From NCBI GenBank assembly GCA_905200545.1, contig CAJKKQ010000005.1, positions 62,001 through 126,000 of the forward strand: a DNA stretch of 64,000 nt, in the 5' to 3' direction. This document shows positions 23,821 through 30,980 of this stretch, piece by piece. Under the pieces are notes generated by a model. The model had not been told where the DNA came from, searched no databases, and saw only the letters and a program-made list of their open reading frames with translations. The position numbers were made by a program, and so were the translations under genes. Numbering within the stretch: position 1 is the first letter of the stretch; the number at the start of each line of letters is the position of its first letter. This DNA is from an uncultured Oscillibacter sp. Lineage in GTDB: Bacteria > Bacillota > Clostridia > Oscillospirales > Oscillospiraceae.

Positions 23821-23994
23821 ATGGCCTACAAGATCACTTCTGCCTGCGTGAGCTGCGGCTCCTGCGCCGACGTTTGCCCCGCTGGTGCCATCAGCCAGGG
23901 CGATGATCAGTACGTCATCGACGCTGCCGCTTGCCTGGACTGCGGTTCTTGCTGCGACACTTGCCCCAACGGCGCCATCGTCCCCGAGGAATAA
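23821..23994 (+). CDS. 2[4Fe-4S] ferredoxin
   Basis: 57 residues, a clostridial-type ferredoxin. Two cluster motifs are complete: C9-x2-C12-x2-C15-x3-C19-P and C38-x2-C41-x2-C44-x3-C48-P; an extra Cys sits at 45. It carries low-potential electrons in anaerobic metabolism (for example from pyruvate:ferredoxin oxidoreductase or to hydrogenase). The start follows TGGAGGTG. It is a single-gene unit with its own promoter and terminator, a mark of a highly expressed housekeeping protein and of an anaerobe. Confidence 0.96.
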   Translation: MAYKITSACVSCGSCADVCPAGAISQGDDQYVIDAAACLDCGSCCDTCPNGAIVPEE

Positions 23995-24010
23995 TCTAAA
24001 AGGGATACAT

Positions 24011-24047
24011 AAAAGCACCGCAAGCTCTTTGCTTGCGGCGCTTTTTT
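24011..24047 (+). terminator. Ferredoxin terminator
   Basis: AAAAGCACCGCAAGC and GCTTGCGGCGCTTTTTT, long stem ending in a T6 run, 16 bp after the stop. Confidence 0.95.
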
Positions 24048-24074
24048 GTTTTCCGGCGGCGGAGGAAATGAGCC

Positions 24075-24103
24075 TTGCGGCTCTTCCCCTTTTTGACTAT
24101 AAT
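24075..24103 (+). promoter_or_regulatory. SigA promoter of the methyltransferase-rsmI pair
   Basis: TTGCGG and perfect TATAAT with a 17-bp spacer, about 58 bp before the ATG. Confidence 0.8.
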
Positions 24104-24161
24104 AAGTTGCGTAAACCGTGCCGCGGATCTCCACGGCACTTTTCCACGGAAGGAGCACGCC

Positions 24162-24896
24162 ATGGAGCACTGGGAGTCCATCAGCCCCGGCGGATACCGC
24201 TTCGTCTATGACGAGGCCGTCTTTCCACCGGGTACCGACAGCTTCCTGCTGTCCGCCCTGCCCCGGCTCAAGGCCGGGATGCGGGTGTGCGACCTAGGCT
24301 GCGGCTCGGGGCTTTTGAGCCTGCTGCTGCTCCAGCGCCAGCAGGGGCTGGACGTCACGGGCGTGGAACTGGATGAACATGCCGCGGCTCTGGCCCGACG
24401 GGCAGCGGCGGAAAACGGCCTGACAAAGCAGATGCGGGTGGCCTGCGGAGATCTGCGGCAGATCCGCGCCCTGCTTCCTGCCGGAGCTTTCGACTTGGTG
24501 ATCTGCAACCCGCCCTACTACGCCCCCCAGGGGGGAAAGCTGTCTGCCCGGCCCTCCCTGCGCACCGCCCGGGCGGAGCTCACCTGCACGGCGGAGGATG
24601 TGTGCGCTGCCGCAGCGTACCTGCTGCGCTGGGGCGGCAGCTTCTGCGTGGTTCACAAGCCGGAGCGGCTGACGGATCTCCTGTGCGCCCTGCGGGGCGC
24701 GACCCTGGAGCCCAAGCGTCTGCGCTTCGTCTGTCCCCGGCCGGGCACGGCCCCCTCCCTCTTTCTTCTGGAAGGACGCCGGGGCGGCAGGCCGGGTCTG
24801 GAGATCCCATCTCCCCTGGTGCTGTGCCGGGAGGACGGGAGCCCCACGGCGGAGCTGGACGCCATTTACTTTCGGACTGAGGAGGACATGCCATGA
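24162..24896 (+). CDS. tRNA1(Val) (adenine37-N6)-methyltransferase-like protein (TrmN6/YfiC type)
   Basis: 244 residues. SAM-binding motif I is VCDLGCGSGLLSLLLLQR, motif II VTGVELDEHAAALA, and the catalytic motif is FDLVICNPPYYAP, the NPPY signature of N6-adenine (or glutamine) methyltransferases. The C-terminus resembles the YfiC/TrmN6 family, which modifies A37 of tRNA1(Val). The stop overlaps the rsmI start as ATGA, a frequent pairing in Firmicutes. The start at 24162 follows AAGGAG; an upstream in-frame extension would overlap the promoter. Confidence 0.85.
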   Translation: MEHWESISPGGYRFVYDEAVFPPGTDSFLLSALPRLKAGMRVCDLGCGSGLLSLLLLQRQQGLDVTGVELDEHAAALARRAAAENGLTKQMRVACGDLRQIRALLPAGAFDLVICNPPYYAPQGGKLSARPSLRTARAELTCTAEDVCAAAAYLLRWGGSFCVVHKPERLTDLLCALRGATLEPKRLRFVCPRPGTAPSLFLLEGRRGGRPGLEIPSPLVLCREDGSPTAELDAIYFRTEEDMP

Positions 24897-25723
24897 GCGG
24901 CACACTCTATCTGGTGGCCACCCCCATCGGCAATCTGGGAGACTTCTCCCCCAGAGCCGTGGAGACCCTGGAAAATGCGGATTTCATCGCCGCGGAGGAC
25001 ACCCGGGTGTCCATCAAGCTCTTGAACCACTTCAACATCAAAAAGCCTCTGGTCAGCTACCACGAGCACAACCACGTCTCCGCCGGACAGGCCATCCTCG
25101 CCCGGCTGCTGGTGGGGGAATCCTGCGCCCTGGTGACGGACGCGGGCACCCCCGCTGTGTCGGATCCCGGAGAGGATCTGGTGCGGCTGTGCGCGGAAAA
25201 CGGCGTGAGGGTGCTCTCCATCCCCGGCTGCTGCGCGGCGGTGAACGCCCTGGCCGTCAGCGGCCTGCCCACCGGGCGCTTTACCTTTGAGGGATTCCTC
25301 ACCGTCAACAAAAAAAGCCGTCGGGAGCATCTGGACAGTCTCCGGGGGGAACGACGCACCATGATCTTCCACGAAGCTCCCCACAAGCTTGCCGCCACCC
25401 TGGCGGACCTGCGGGACACCTTCGGCCCGGACCGGCAGATCGCCCTTTGCCGGGAGCTGACGAAGCTCCACGAGGAAACCCGCCGCACCACCCTGGGCGA
25501 GGCTGCGGACTATTACGCCGCCAATCCCCCCAAGGGAGAGTTTGTCCTGGTGGTGGCAGGTGCCCAGCAGGAAACCGGCGCCGCCGTGACGTTGGAGGAA
25601 GGTGTGGAGCAGGTGCTGGCCCTGCGGGAGCAGGGGATGCGCCTCAAGGACGCCGCCCGGGAGGTGGCGGAGCACACGGGCCTTTCCAAAAACGAGCTCT
25701 ACACCGCCGCGCTCAACCGCTGA
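24893..25723 (+). CDS. rsmI: 16S rRNA (cytidine1402-2'-O)-methyltransferase RsmI
   Basis: 276 residues of the tetrapyrrole-methylase fold. The N-terminus LYLVATPIGNLGDFSPRAVE and AAEDTRVS are family hallmarks, as are DAGTPAVSDPGEDLVR and the later GRFTFEGFL. It methylates the ribose of C1402 in the 30S decoding centre. It overlaps the preceding methyltransferase by four bases, so the two are translationally coupled. A hairpin lies after its stop. Confidence 0.96.
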   Translation: MSGTLYLVATPIGNLGDFSPRAVETLENADFIAAEDTRVSIKLLNHFNIKKPLVSYHEHNHVSAGQAILARLLVGESCALVTDAGTPAVSDPGEDLVRLCAENGVRVLSIPGCCAAVNALAVSGLPTGRFTFEGFLTVNKKSRREHLDSLRGERRTMIFHEAPHKLAATLADLRDTFGPDRQIALCRELTKLHEETRRTTLGEAADYYAANPPKGEFVLVVAGAQQETGAAVTLEEGVEQVLALREQGMRLKDAAREVAEHTGLSKNELYTAALNR

Positions 25724-25737
25724 ACTCCCCCGCCCTA

Positions 25738-25803
25738 TAAAAAACAAACAGCACCCCGTCCGCCTCGGCAGTATGGATCATACTGCCTGGCAGCCGGGGT
25801 GCT
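25738..25803 (-). terminator. Long nested hairpin after the AbrB-like gene
   Basis: Outer stem AGCACCCCG/CGGGGTGCT and inner stem GGCAGTATG/CATACTGCC; on the minus strand it is followed by TTTGTTTTTTATAGG. It terminates the AbrB-like gene and may also stop the convergent rsmI transcript. Confidence 0.85.
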
Positions 25804-25857
25804 GCTTCATGTTGGCAACAAACGTGCACAGCGGGCATGGCTCCCATGATCTTGCGA

Positions 25858-26100
25858 TCAAAGATTTTTCAGCTCCCGCAGGCACTTCGGGCAAACGTTC
25901 TTTCCTTTAAATACCGTGATATCCTTTGTACTGTCACAGAAAATGCAGCTGGGTTTATACTTTTTCAGAATGACAGACGAGCCTTCCACATAAATTTCCA
26001 GTGCGTCCTTCTCCGCAATGTCCAGGGTACGGCGCATCTCGATGGGCAGAACGATGCGCCCCAGTTCGTCCACTTTCCTTACAATTCCCGTAGATTTCAC
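25858..26100 (-). CDS. AbrB/SpoVT-type transition regulator with C-terminal zinc ribbon
   Basis: 80 residues. Residues 1-50 form a swapped-hairpin AbrB domain (GIVRKVDELGRIVLPIEMRRTL, LEIYVEGSSVILKKY), close to Bacillus AbrB and Abh. The C-terminus has CIFC and CPKC, a four-Cys zinc ribbon, in place of the multimerisation domain. The start is GTG with AAGGAG upstream. AbrB proteins control entry into stationary phase and sporulation and are repressed by Spo0A; that role is plausible here because spo0A lies in the same window. It is a monocistronic unit divergent from spmAB. Confidence 0.9.
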   Translation of the reverse strand: MKSTGIVRKVDELGRIVLPIEMRRTLDIAEKDALEIYVEGSSVILKKYKPSCIFCDSTKDITVFKGKNVCPKCLRELKNL

Positions 26101-26141
26101 GTTCTTTCTCCTTTTCCGCCTTGATTCTTGCCAGCGTACTG

Positions 26142-26171
26142 ACAATATCACAGCCTGTTATTATTTGTCAA
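26142..26171 (-). promoter_or_regulatory. SigA promoter of the AbrB-like gene
   Basis: Perfect TTGACA and TATTGT with an 18-bp spacer on the minus strand, about 45 bp before the GTG start. Confidence 0.8.
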
Positions 26172-26310
26172 TTACTATTTGAAAAGTTAAAACTAAATTC
26201 ACATTTGCATATCTAATCGACTTTTTTCGCCAGAAAAGTACAAATCGTCCTCGATTTACAGTAAAAAAGCAAGTAAATATCTATCCAGGATTTCAGAAGG
26301 AGTGATTACG

Positions 26311-26886
26311 ATGGCAATGGCCTGGGTTTGGGCGGGCATGGTGGTCTTATCCCTGATTTTCGGACTGGCCACCGGAAACCTTGAAAATGTTTCCAACGCG
26401 GCCATGGAGGGCGCCAATTCCGCCGTGGAGCTAAGCGTCTCCATGGCCGGCGTCATGTGCCTGTGGAGCGGTGTCATGGAGATCATGAACGCCTGCGGAT
26501 TGTCCCAGGGGCTCTCACGGGCCTTTCGGCCCATTTTGCGCCGACTGATGCCCGAGGCCAGCCGGGATCCGGAGACGCTCTCCGCCCTGTCCGCCAACGT
26601 CTCGGCCAACCTGCTGGGACTGGGCAATGCGGCCACGCCCCTGGGCATCCAGGCTGCCCGCCGGATGTCCCGGGACTGCAGCGGTGTTGCCAGCGACGAG
26701 CTGTGTCTGCTGGTGGTGCTCAACACCGCCTCCATCCAGCTACTGCCGGCCACCATCGCCTCGGTTCGGGCGGCCGCCGGATCCGCCGCCCCCCTGGATA
26801 TCCTGCCGGCGGTGTGGCTCTCGTCGGCGCTGTCCGTGGCGGCAGGGCTCACCGCCGCCCGCCTGTTCAGTGCCCTGGGGAGGTGA
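26311..26886 (+). CDS. spmA: Spore maturation protein SpmA
   Basis: 191 residues, integral membrane, of the nucleoside-recognition (Gate) family. The gene shows the SpmA features NVSNAAMEGANSAVELSVSM, LWSGVMEIMNACGL and ANLLGLGNAATPLGIQAA. SpmA and SpmB are needed for full dehydration of the spore core. The start at 26311 follows GAAGGAG; a GTG nine bases earlier lies within the ribosome site. spmB follows five bases after the stop. Confidence 0.94.
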   Translation: MAMAWVWAGMVVLSLIFGLATGNLENVSNAAMEGANSAVELSVSMAGVMCLWSGVMEIMNACGLSQGLSRAFRPILRRLMPEASRDPETLSALSANVSANLLGLGNAATPLGIQAARRMSRDCSGVASDELCLLVVLNTASIQLLPATIASVRAAAGSAAPLDILPAVWLSSALSVAAGLTAARLFSALGR

Positions 26887-26891
26887 CGGCG

Positions 26892-27413
26892 ATGAACGTC
26901 AGCGCTCTGGTGATCCCGCTGCTGCTGGCCCTGGTGGCCGCCTGGGGCATGGGCAAGCGGGTGAACGTCTACTCCGCCCTGACCCACGGTGCCGAGGAAG
27001 GACTGACGGTGCTGATACACATCATCCCCAATCTGGTGGGACTGCTGACGGCTGTGGCCATGTTCCGGGCCTCCGGCGCCATGGACGCCCTGTCCGGCGT
27101 ATTCGCCCCGGTCCTGGAGGCTCTGGGGATCCCGCCGGAGACCGCGCCGCTGATGCTCATCCGCCCTGTCTCCGGCGGCGGCGCACTGGCGGTGGGCAGT
27201 GAGCTGATGACCTCCTACGGCCCGGACAGCTATATCGGCCGGGTGGCGGCGGTGATGCTGGGCAGCACTGAAACCACCTTTTACACCATCGCCGTCTACT
27301 ACGGCTCCGCCGGCATCCAGCGGACCCGCCACACCATTCCCGCGGCCCTGACAGCAGATCTTACGGGCTTTGTGGCCTCCGCTTTGGCAGTGCGGCTGTT
27401 TTTCGGAACATAA
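26892..27413 (+). CDS. spmB: Spore maturation protein SpmB
   Basis: 173 residues, hydrophobic, same Gate family as SpmA. LTHGAEEGLTVLIHIIPNLV and LIRPVSGGGALAVGSELM are typical of SpmB, as is GSTETTFYTIAVYYGSAGI. It acts with SpmA in spore core dehydration in the forespore or mother-cell membranes. The start at 26892 has GGGGAGGTG upstream, overlapping the end of spmA, so the pair is coupled. Confidence 0.94.
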   Translation: MNVSALVIPLLLALVAAWGMGKRVNVYSALTHGAEEGLTVLIHIIPNLVGLLTAVAMFRASGAMDALSGVFAPVLEALGIPPETAPLMLIRPVSGGGALAVGSELMTSYGPDSYIGRVAAVMLGSTETTFYTIAVYYGSAGIQRTRHTIPAALTADLTGFVASALAVRLFFGT

Positions 27414-27448
27414 AAAACATGGAGCGGAAGCATGGCTTCCGCTCCATG
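27412..27448. terminator. Bidirectional terminator between spmB and the GerM-type gene
   Basis: ATGGAGCGGAAGC/GCTTCCGCTCCAT with ATG loop; TTTTTTATG follows on the minus strand, while on the plus strand the T-run is weaker. Confidence 0.85.
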
Positions 27449-27469
27449 GACCGTTTCCGCTGAGGTGCT

Positions 27470-28366
27470 TCAATAGGGGTCGGCTATCACCGCGTCGGCG
27501 TACCGGGCGGCGTACTCCCCGTCCACCAGGAAGCGCACCTCTCCCACCGTATCCAGAGACTTCAGGGAGAGGGCCATGGCCCGTACCACGGGCGCCATCT
27601 CGGTCTCCTCCGGCAGTTCCGCCAGCAGGGCGGCGGAGAGGTTCACATAGCACACATCCTCCTCCAGCCAGACGGATTTTGCCCGGAAGCCCTCCGGGAT
27701 CACAGGCAGCAAGGACCGGTCCCGCGGGCCCTCCTCCAGTCCCTGGAGCACCGCCGCCACCTGGGTGTCGCCCTCGTAGAGCTCCAGTGTACGCTCCTCT
27801 GCCGTCAGATTGCCCCGGCTGTCCCGGAAGTACAGATGGGCCTCCACCGTGCCCACCACGTCCTCCGTACTGGACAGCAGTACGTCCCGGGGAGAGAAGC
27901 GCTGGGTGGTTCGATAGGCCAGCTCCTTGCCCCGCACCATGATGCTGACGGAAGCAATCTCCGGCAGCTGCGTCAGCGTCAGGGCAATGGCGTAGTCCGC
28001 CAGTGTCAGCTCCACCCCGGAGAGGGTGCTGTATGCAGACGAGAGGTCCACCAGTGCCCGGGCACCGTCCAGTTCCAGGCTCAGCAGGGTAGTCCCCGCG
28101 GGGATGGTGTTCACCAGCGTCTCATCCACCGGCCCCGCCAGCAGCTCTTCCATCAGGGCTTGGGCCACCTGCGCCACCCCCTGCTGTTCCTCCTCATCCA
28201 GATAGACGGTCTCCGCCCGCAGGGCGTCGCCTCCCGGGGCGTTGGCCAGATCCGCCTCCCGGAAATAGAGCAGATAGGCCGCCTCCTCCTGTCCGGTGAC
28301 GGCGGCGTAGGCACAGCCGGAGGCCAGCAGCACCAAAATCAGCAGTCCTGCCAGGACCCGTTTCAT
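27470..28366 (-). CDS. GerMN-domain lipoprotein
   Basis: 298 residues. A lipoprotein signal ends in LASGCAYA with Cys18 as the lipidated residue. The body contains two GerMN repeats (VDETLVNTIPAGTTLLSLELDG and the later GPRDRSLLPVIPEGFRAKSV, each ending in a VxLS segment with conserved L-A-L-T/S-L helices). GerM proteins act in spore cortex and germination in Bacillus. Its start overlaps the upstream kinase stop as ATGA, so it is expressed with the two-component system and may be an envelope sensor or target. Confidence 0.88.
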   Translation of the reverse strand: MKRVLAGLLILVLLASGCAYAAVTGQEEAAYLLYFREADLANAPGGDALRAETVYLDEEEQQGVAQVAQALMEELLAGPVDETLVNTIPAGTTLLSLELDGARALVDLSSAYSTLSGVELTLADYAIALTLTQLPEIASVSIMVRGKELAYRTTQRFSPRDVLLSSTEDVVGTVEAHLYFRDSRGNLTAEERTLELYEGDTQVAAVLQGLEEGPRDRSLLPVIPEGFRAKSVWLEEDVCYVNLSAALLAELPEETEMAPVVRAMALSLKSLDTVGEVRFLVDGEYAARYADAVIADPY

Positions 28367-29766
28367 GCTTCACTCCCCCCTTCCGGCAGCGGCCAGCTGA
28401 CGGTAAACACCGCGCCGCCCTCCGGGCGGTTGGCGGCCACTACCTGTCCGCCCCGGCGCTTCACCGTGTCACTGACGATGGACAACCCCAATCCCGTGCC
28501 TCCGGCAGCCCGGGAGCGGGCCTTGTCCACCCGGTAGAACCGCTGGAACACCCGGGGCAGATCCTCCTCCGGGATGCCGGGGCCGTTGTCCTCCACCCGC
28601 AGCAGTGCCCGGGGGCCCTGGCGCAGCAAAGACACCTGGACGGTGCCGCCCCGGCCGGTATATTTGACGGCGTTGTCGGTGAGATTGTAGATCACCTGGT
28701 GGATCTCGTCGGGCGTGGCAGCCGCCATACAGCCCTCCTGGGCCCTGCAGGTGAGGGTCACACCCTTCTCCTTGGCCACCAGATCCATCATCCGCATCAC
28801 CTGCTCCAGAACCGGCCGCACATCCGTGGGCTGGGCCGGCTCCAGTACGCCGCTGTCCAGCCTGGTCAGGCGCAGCAGATCCTCCGTGATGCGGGAGAGG
28901 CGCTCCGCCTCCTGGCCGATGTCCGCCACGAACTCCCGGGTGGTGGCGGGATCGATGTTGTCCGTCTGCAAAATGGAATCCGTCAGCAGCCGGATGGCCG
29001 CCAGAGGCGTTTTCAGCTCATGGGAGGCATCGGAGACAAAGCGCCGCCGGGCATCCTCCGTGGTCTGGAGGCGGTCCGCCAGGCTGTTGAACTCCTCGCC
29101 CAACTGGGCGATCTCGTCGTGGCCGCCGATCTCCGTGCGGTGGCTGTAAGCGCCCTCCCGCACCTTGCGGATGGCCACCAGCAGCTGCCCCAGCTTCCCC
29201 GTCAGGGCCTGGGAGAGCCAGAAGCTCAAAAGCAGCACCGCGATCCCCACCACGGCGGAGAGCCGCAGGAGGTTGCTCTGGAGCCCCTCCAGCAGCGCCG
29301 CCTGCTCCGTATCGTACTCGTAGGCGTACACAGAGCCGATGATCTGGTTTTGATAGAGTACCGGGGAGGATGCCCGGCTGCGGAAAGCACCGTCCCCGTA
29401 GCTGCAGCTGAAGGCGTCGTTGCCCAAAAGGGCCTGAACGATCTCCGTATAGACGGCAAACTCTCCCACGGCGGAGCCGGTCTCCCGGGTGTCGTAGAGA
29501 ACCCGTCCGGCGCCATCCGTCACCAGGATACGGGAAAGCCCCGTCTCCTCCACCACCGCCAAAGCCTCCGTCACGTTCTCCTCCGTCAGCCGGTTCAGTC
29601 CCGACAGGGAGTTCACCATCACCGAGACGCTGGACTGGAGGGTGGTCTCCTTGGAGCGGAACACCAGGTCCTGGGACACCAGCAGCGGATAGGTGTTGAG
29701 CAGCACCAGCACCGCCGTGATGATGAGAATGTAGCTCAGGCAGAACTTTACCCGGAGGCTGTCCAA
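28363..29766 (-). CDS. Sensor histidine kinase
   Basis: 467 residues. One membrane segment at the N-terminus and a second near 170-190 enclose an extracytoplasmic sensor of about 135 residues; HAMP follows, then HisKA with the phospho-acceptor His in SDASHELKTPLAAIR, and HATPase with N box NLTDNAVKYTG, G1 VEDNGPGIP and G2 GTGLGLSI. It phosphorylates the adjacent OmpR-type regulator. The start is TTG with GGGGA upstream, 10 bp after the regulator stop. The stimulus is unknown; the GerMN lipoprotein downstream may participate. Confidence 0.93.
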   Translation of the reverse strand: MDSLRVKFCLSYILIITAVLVLLNTYPLLVSQDLVFRSKETTLQSSVSVMVNSLSGLNRLTEENVTEALAVVEETGLSRILVTDGAGRVLYDTRETGSAVGEFAVYTEIVQALLGNDAFSCSYGDGAFRSRASSPVLYQNQIIGSVYAYEYDTEQAALLEGLQSNLLRLSAVVGIAVLLLSFWLSQALTGKLGQLLVAIRKVREGAYSHRTEIGGHDEIAQLGEEFNSLADRLQTTEDARRRFVSDASHELKTPLAAIRLLTDSILQTDNIDPATTREFVADIGQEAERLSRITEDLLRLTRLDSGVLEPAQPTDVRPVLEQVMRMMDLVAKEKGVTLTCRAQEGCMAAATPDEIHQVIYNLTDNAVKYTGRGGTVQVSLLRQGPRALLRVEDNGPGIPEEDLPRVFQRFYRVDKARSRAAGGTGLGLSIVSDTVKRRGGQVVAANRPEGGAVFTVSWPLPEGGSEA

Positions 29767-29776
29767 AAATCCCCGC

Positions 29777-30466
29777 TTATCCCTTGAAATAGTACCCCAC
29801 TCCCCACTTGGTCATAATGTGCTCCGGCTCCGCCGGATTGCGCTCCAGCTTCTCACGCAGGCGGCGGATGTGGACATCCACCGTCCGGTAATCTCCGCCA
29901 TAGGAATAACCCCACACCACGTTCATCAGGTTCTCACGGCTGTACACCCGGCGGGGATTGCGCATCAAAAGCTCGATGAGGTCGTACTCCTTGGCGGTGA
30001 GATCCACGGTCCGGCCGTCCCGGATAGCCACCCGCTCCTCGGTGTTGAGGGTGAGATCCCCCACCGTCAGCAGCGCCCCCTGGCTGCGCTGGACCCCGGC
30101 GGCCCGGCGCAGCAGCGCCCGCACCCGGGCCTTGAGCTCCAGGATATTGAAGGGCTTTGTGATATAATCGTCCGCCCCGCACTCAAAGCCCATGAGTTTG
30201 TCGGCGTCCTCGCTTTTGGCGGTGAGCATGATGATGGGCACGTTGGAAAACTCCCGGATGCGCATACAGGCCTCCAGCCCGTCCACCTCCGGCATCATCA
30301 CGTCCAGGATGATGAGGTCGAACCGGTCACTGCGGGCCAGCTCCACGGCGGCGGCGCCGTCATAGGCGCACTCCACCTGATAGCCCTCATTCTCCAGGTT
30401 GAACTTCATTCCCTTTACCAACAGCTTCTCGTCGTCAACAACCAATATTTTCAAGGCAGTGCCCAT
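29777..30466 (-). CDS. OmpR/PhoB-family response regulator
   Basis: 229 residues: receiver domain with phospho-acceptor Asp55 in LIILDVMMPEVDG, acidic pair DDE at 11-13, conserved Thr in MLTAKSED and Lys in YITKPF, then a winged-helix DNA-binding domain (LTAKEYDLIELLMRNPRRVYS, GYSYGGDYRTVDVHIRRLREKLE). It pairs with the next gene's kinase. The ATG at 30466 is very close to AAAGG; a TTG fourteen bases further in cannot be excluded. It follows a ComEA-like gene by 16 bp. Confidence 0.95.
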   Translation of the reverse strand: MGTALKILVVDDEKLLVKGMKFNLENEGYQVECAYDGAAAVELARSDRFDLIILDVMMPEVDGLEACMRIREFSNVPIIMLTAKSEDADKLMGFECGADDYITKPFNILELKARVRALLRRAAGVQRSQGALLTVGDLTLNTEERVAIRDGRTVDLTAKEYDLIELLMRNPRRVYSRENLMNVVWGYSYGGDYRTVDVHIRRLREKLERNPAEPEHIMTKWGVGYYFKG

Positions 30467-30482
30467 CCTTTCCGTTTTTCAA

Positions 30483-30854
30483 TCAATTCACCGTGATGCG
30501 GCCCTCCAGGTCGGCAAATTTTCCCTCGCCGATGCCGTCCACCTCCATGATCTCCTCTATGGAGGTAAAGGGACCGTTGGCCTCCCGGTATGCCACGATC
30601 CGCTCCGCCAGCTTCTCCCCGATGCCGGGCAGCTCCGTCAGTTCGGCTGCGGTAGCGGTGTTGAGGTCCAGAGGTGTGAAGTCCGGCGTCAGATCCTCCT
30701 GAGGCACCTCCGCCTCCGTGGTGACAGCCACGGTGTCCTCCTCCCCGGCGGGCCTTGTGTCGTAGACATACAGCCCTGCCAGGACGCACAAAAACACCGC
30801 CGTGATCCCCAGCAGCAATTTTTCCGCTTTTGTCACATTTGTCTTTTCCCTCAC
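30483..30854 (-). CDS. ComEA-like membrane-anchored helix-hairpin-helix protein
   Basis: 123 residues. One membrane segment at about 12-31 and an acidic linker precede a double helix-hairpin-helix DNA-binding domain (LDLNTATAAELTELPGIGEKLAERIVAYR, then MEVDGIGEGKFADLEGRI). ComEA binds incoming DNA in natural transformation; short HhH proteins of this type also occur outside competence loci. The start is GTG after GGGAG. It leads an operon with a two-component system and a GerMN lipoprotein, which is not the usual comEA-comEC context. Confidence 0.9.
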   Translation of the reverse strand: MREKTNVTKAEKLLLGITAVFLCVLAGLYVYDTRPAGEEDTVAVTTEAEVPQEDLTPDFTPLDLNTATAAELTELPGIGEKLAERIVAYREANGPFTSIEEIMEVDGIGEGKFADLEGRITVN

Positions 30855-30856
30855 GG

Positions 30857-30885
30857 TTGAACTCCCTGTGTTTTTTTGATATACT
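30857..30885 (+). promoter_or_regulatory. SigA promoter of the D,D-carboxypeptidase gene
   Basis: TTGAAC and TATACT with a 17-bp spacer, about 95 bp before the ATG. It starts three bases from the divergent comEA-like start codon. Confidence 0.8.
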
Positions 30886-30980
30886 GGAATCCGTCGAAGC
30901 CGGTCGAAGAGATTGCCGGCTCCTCTTTTCCTACAAGTTCAGATTACTTTGGATTATAGCATAGATTGCAGGAGATAGAT

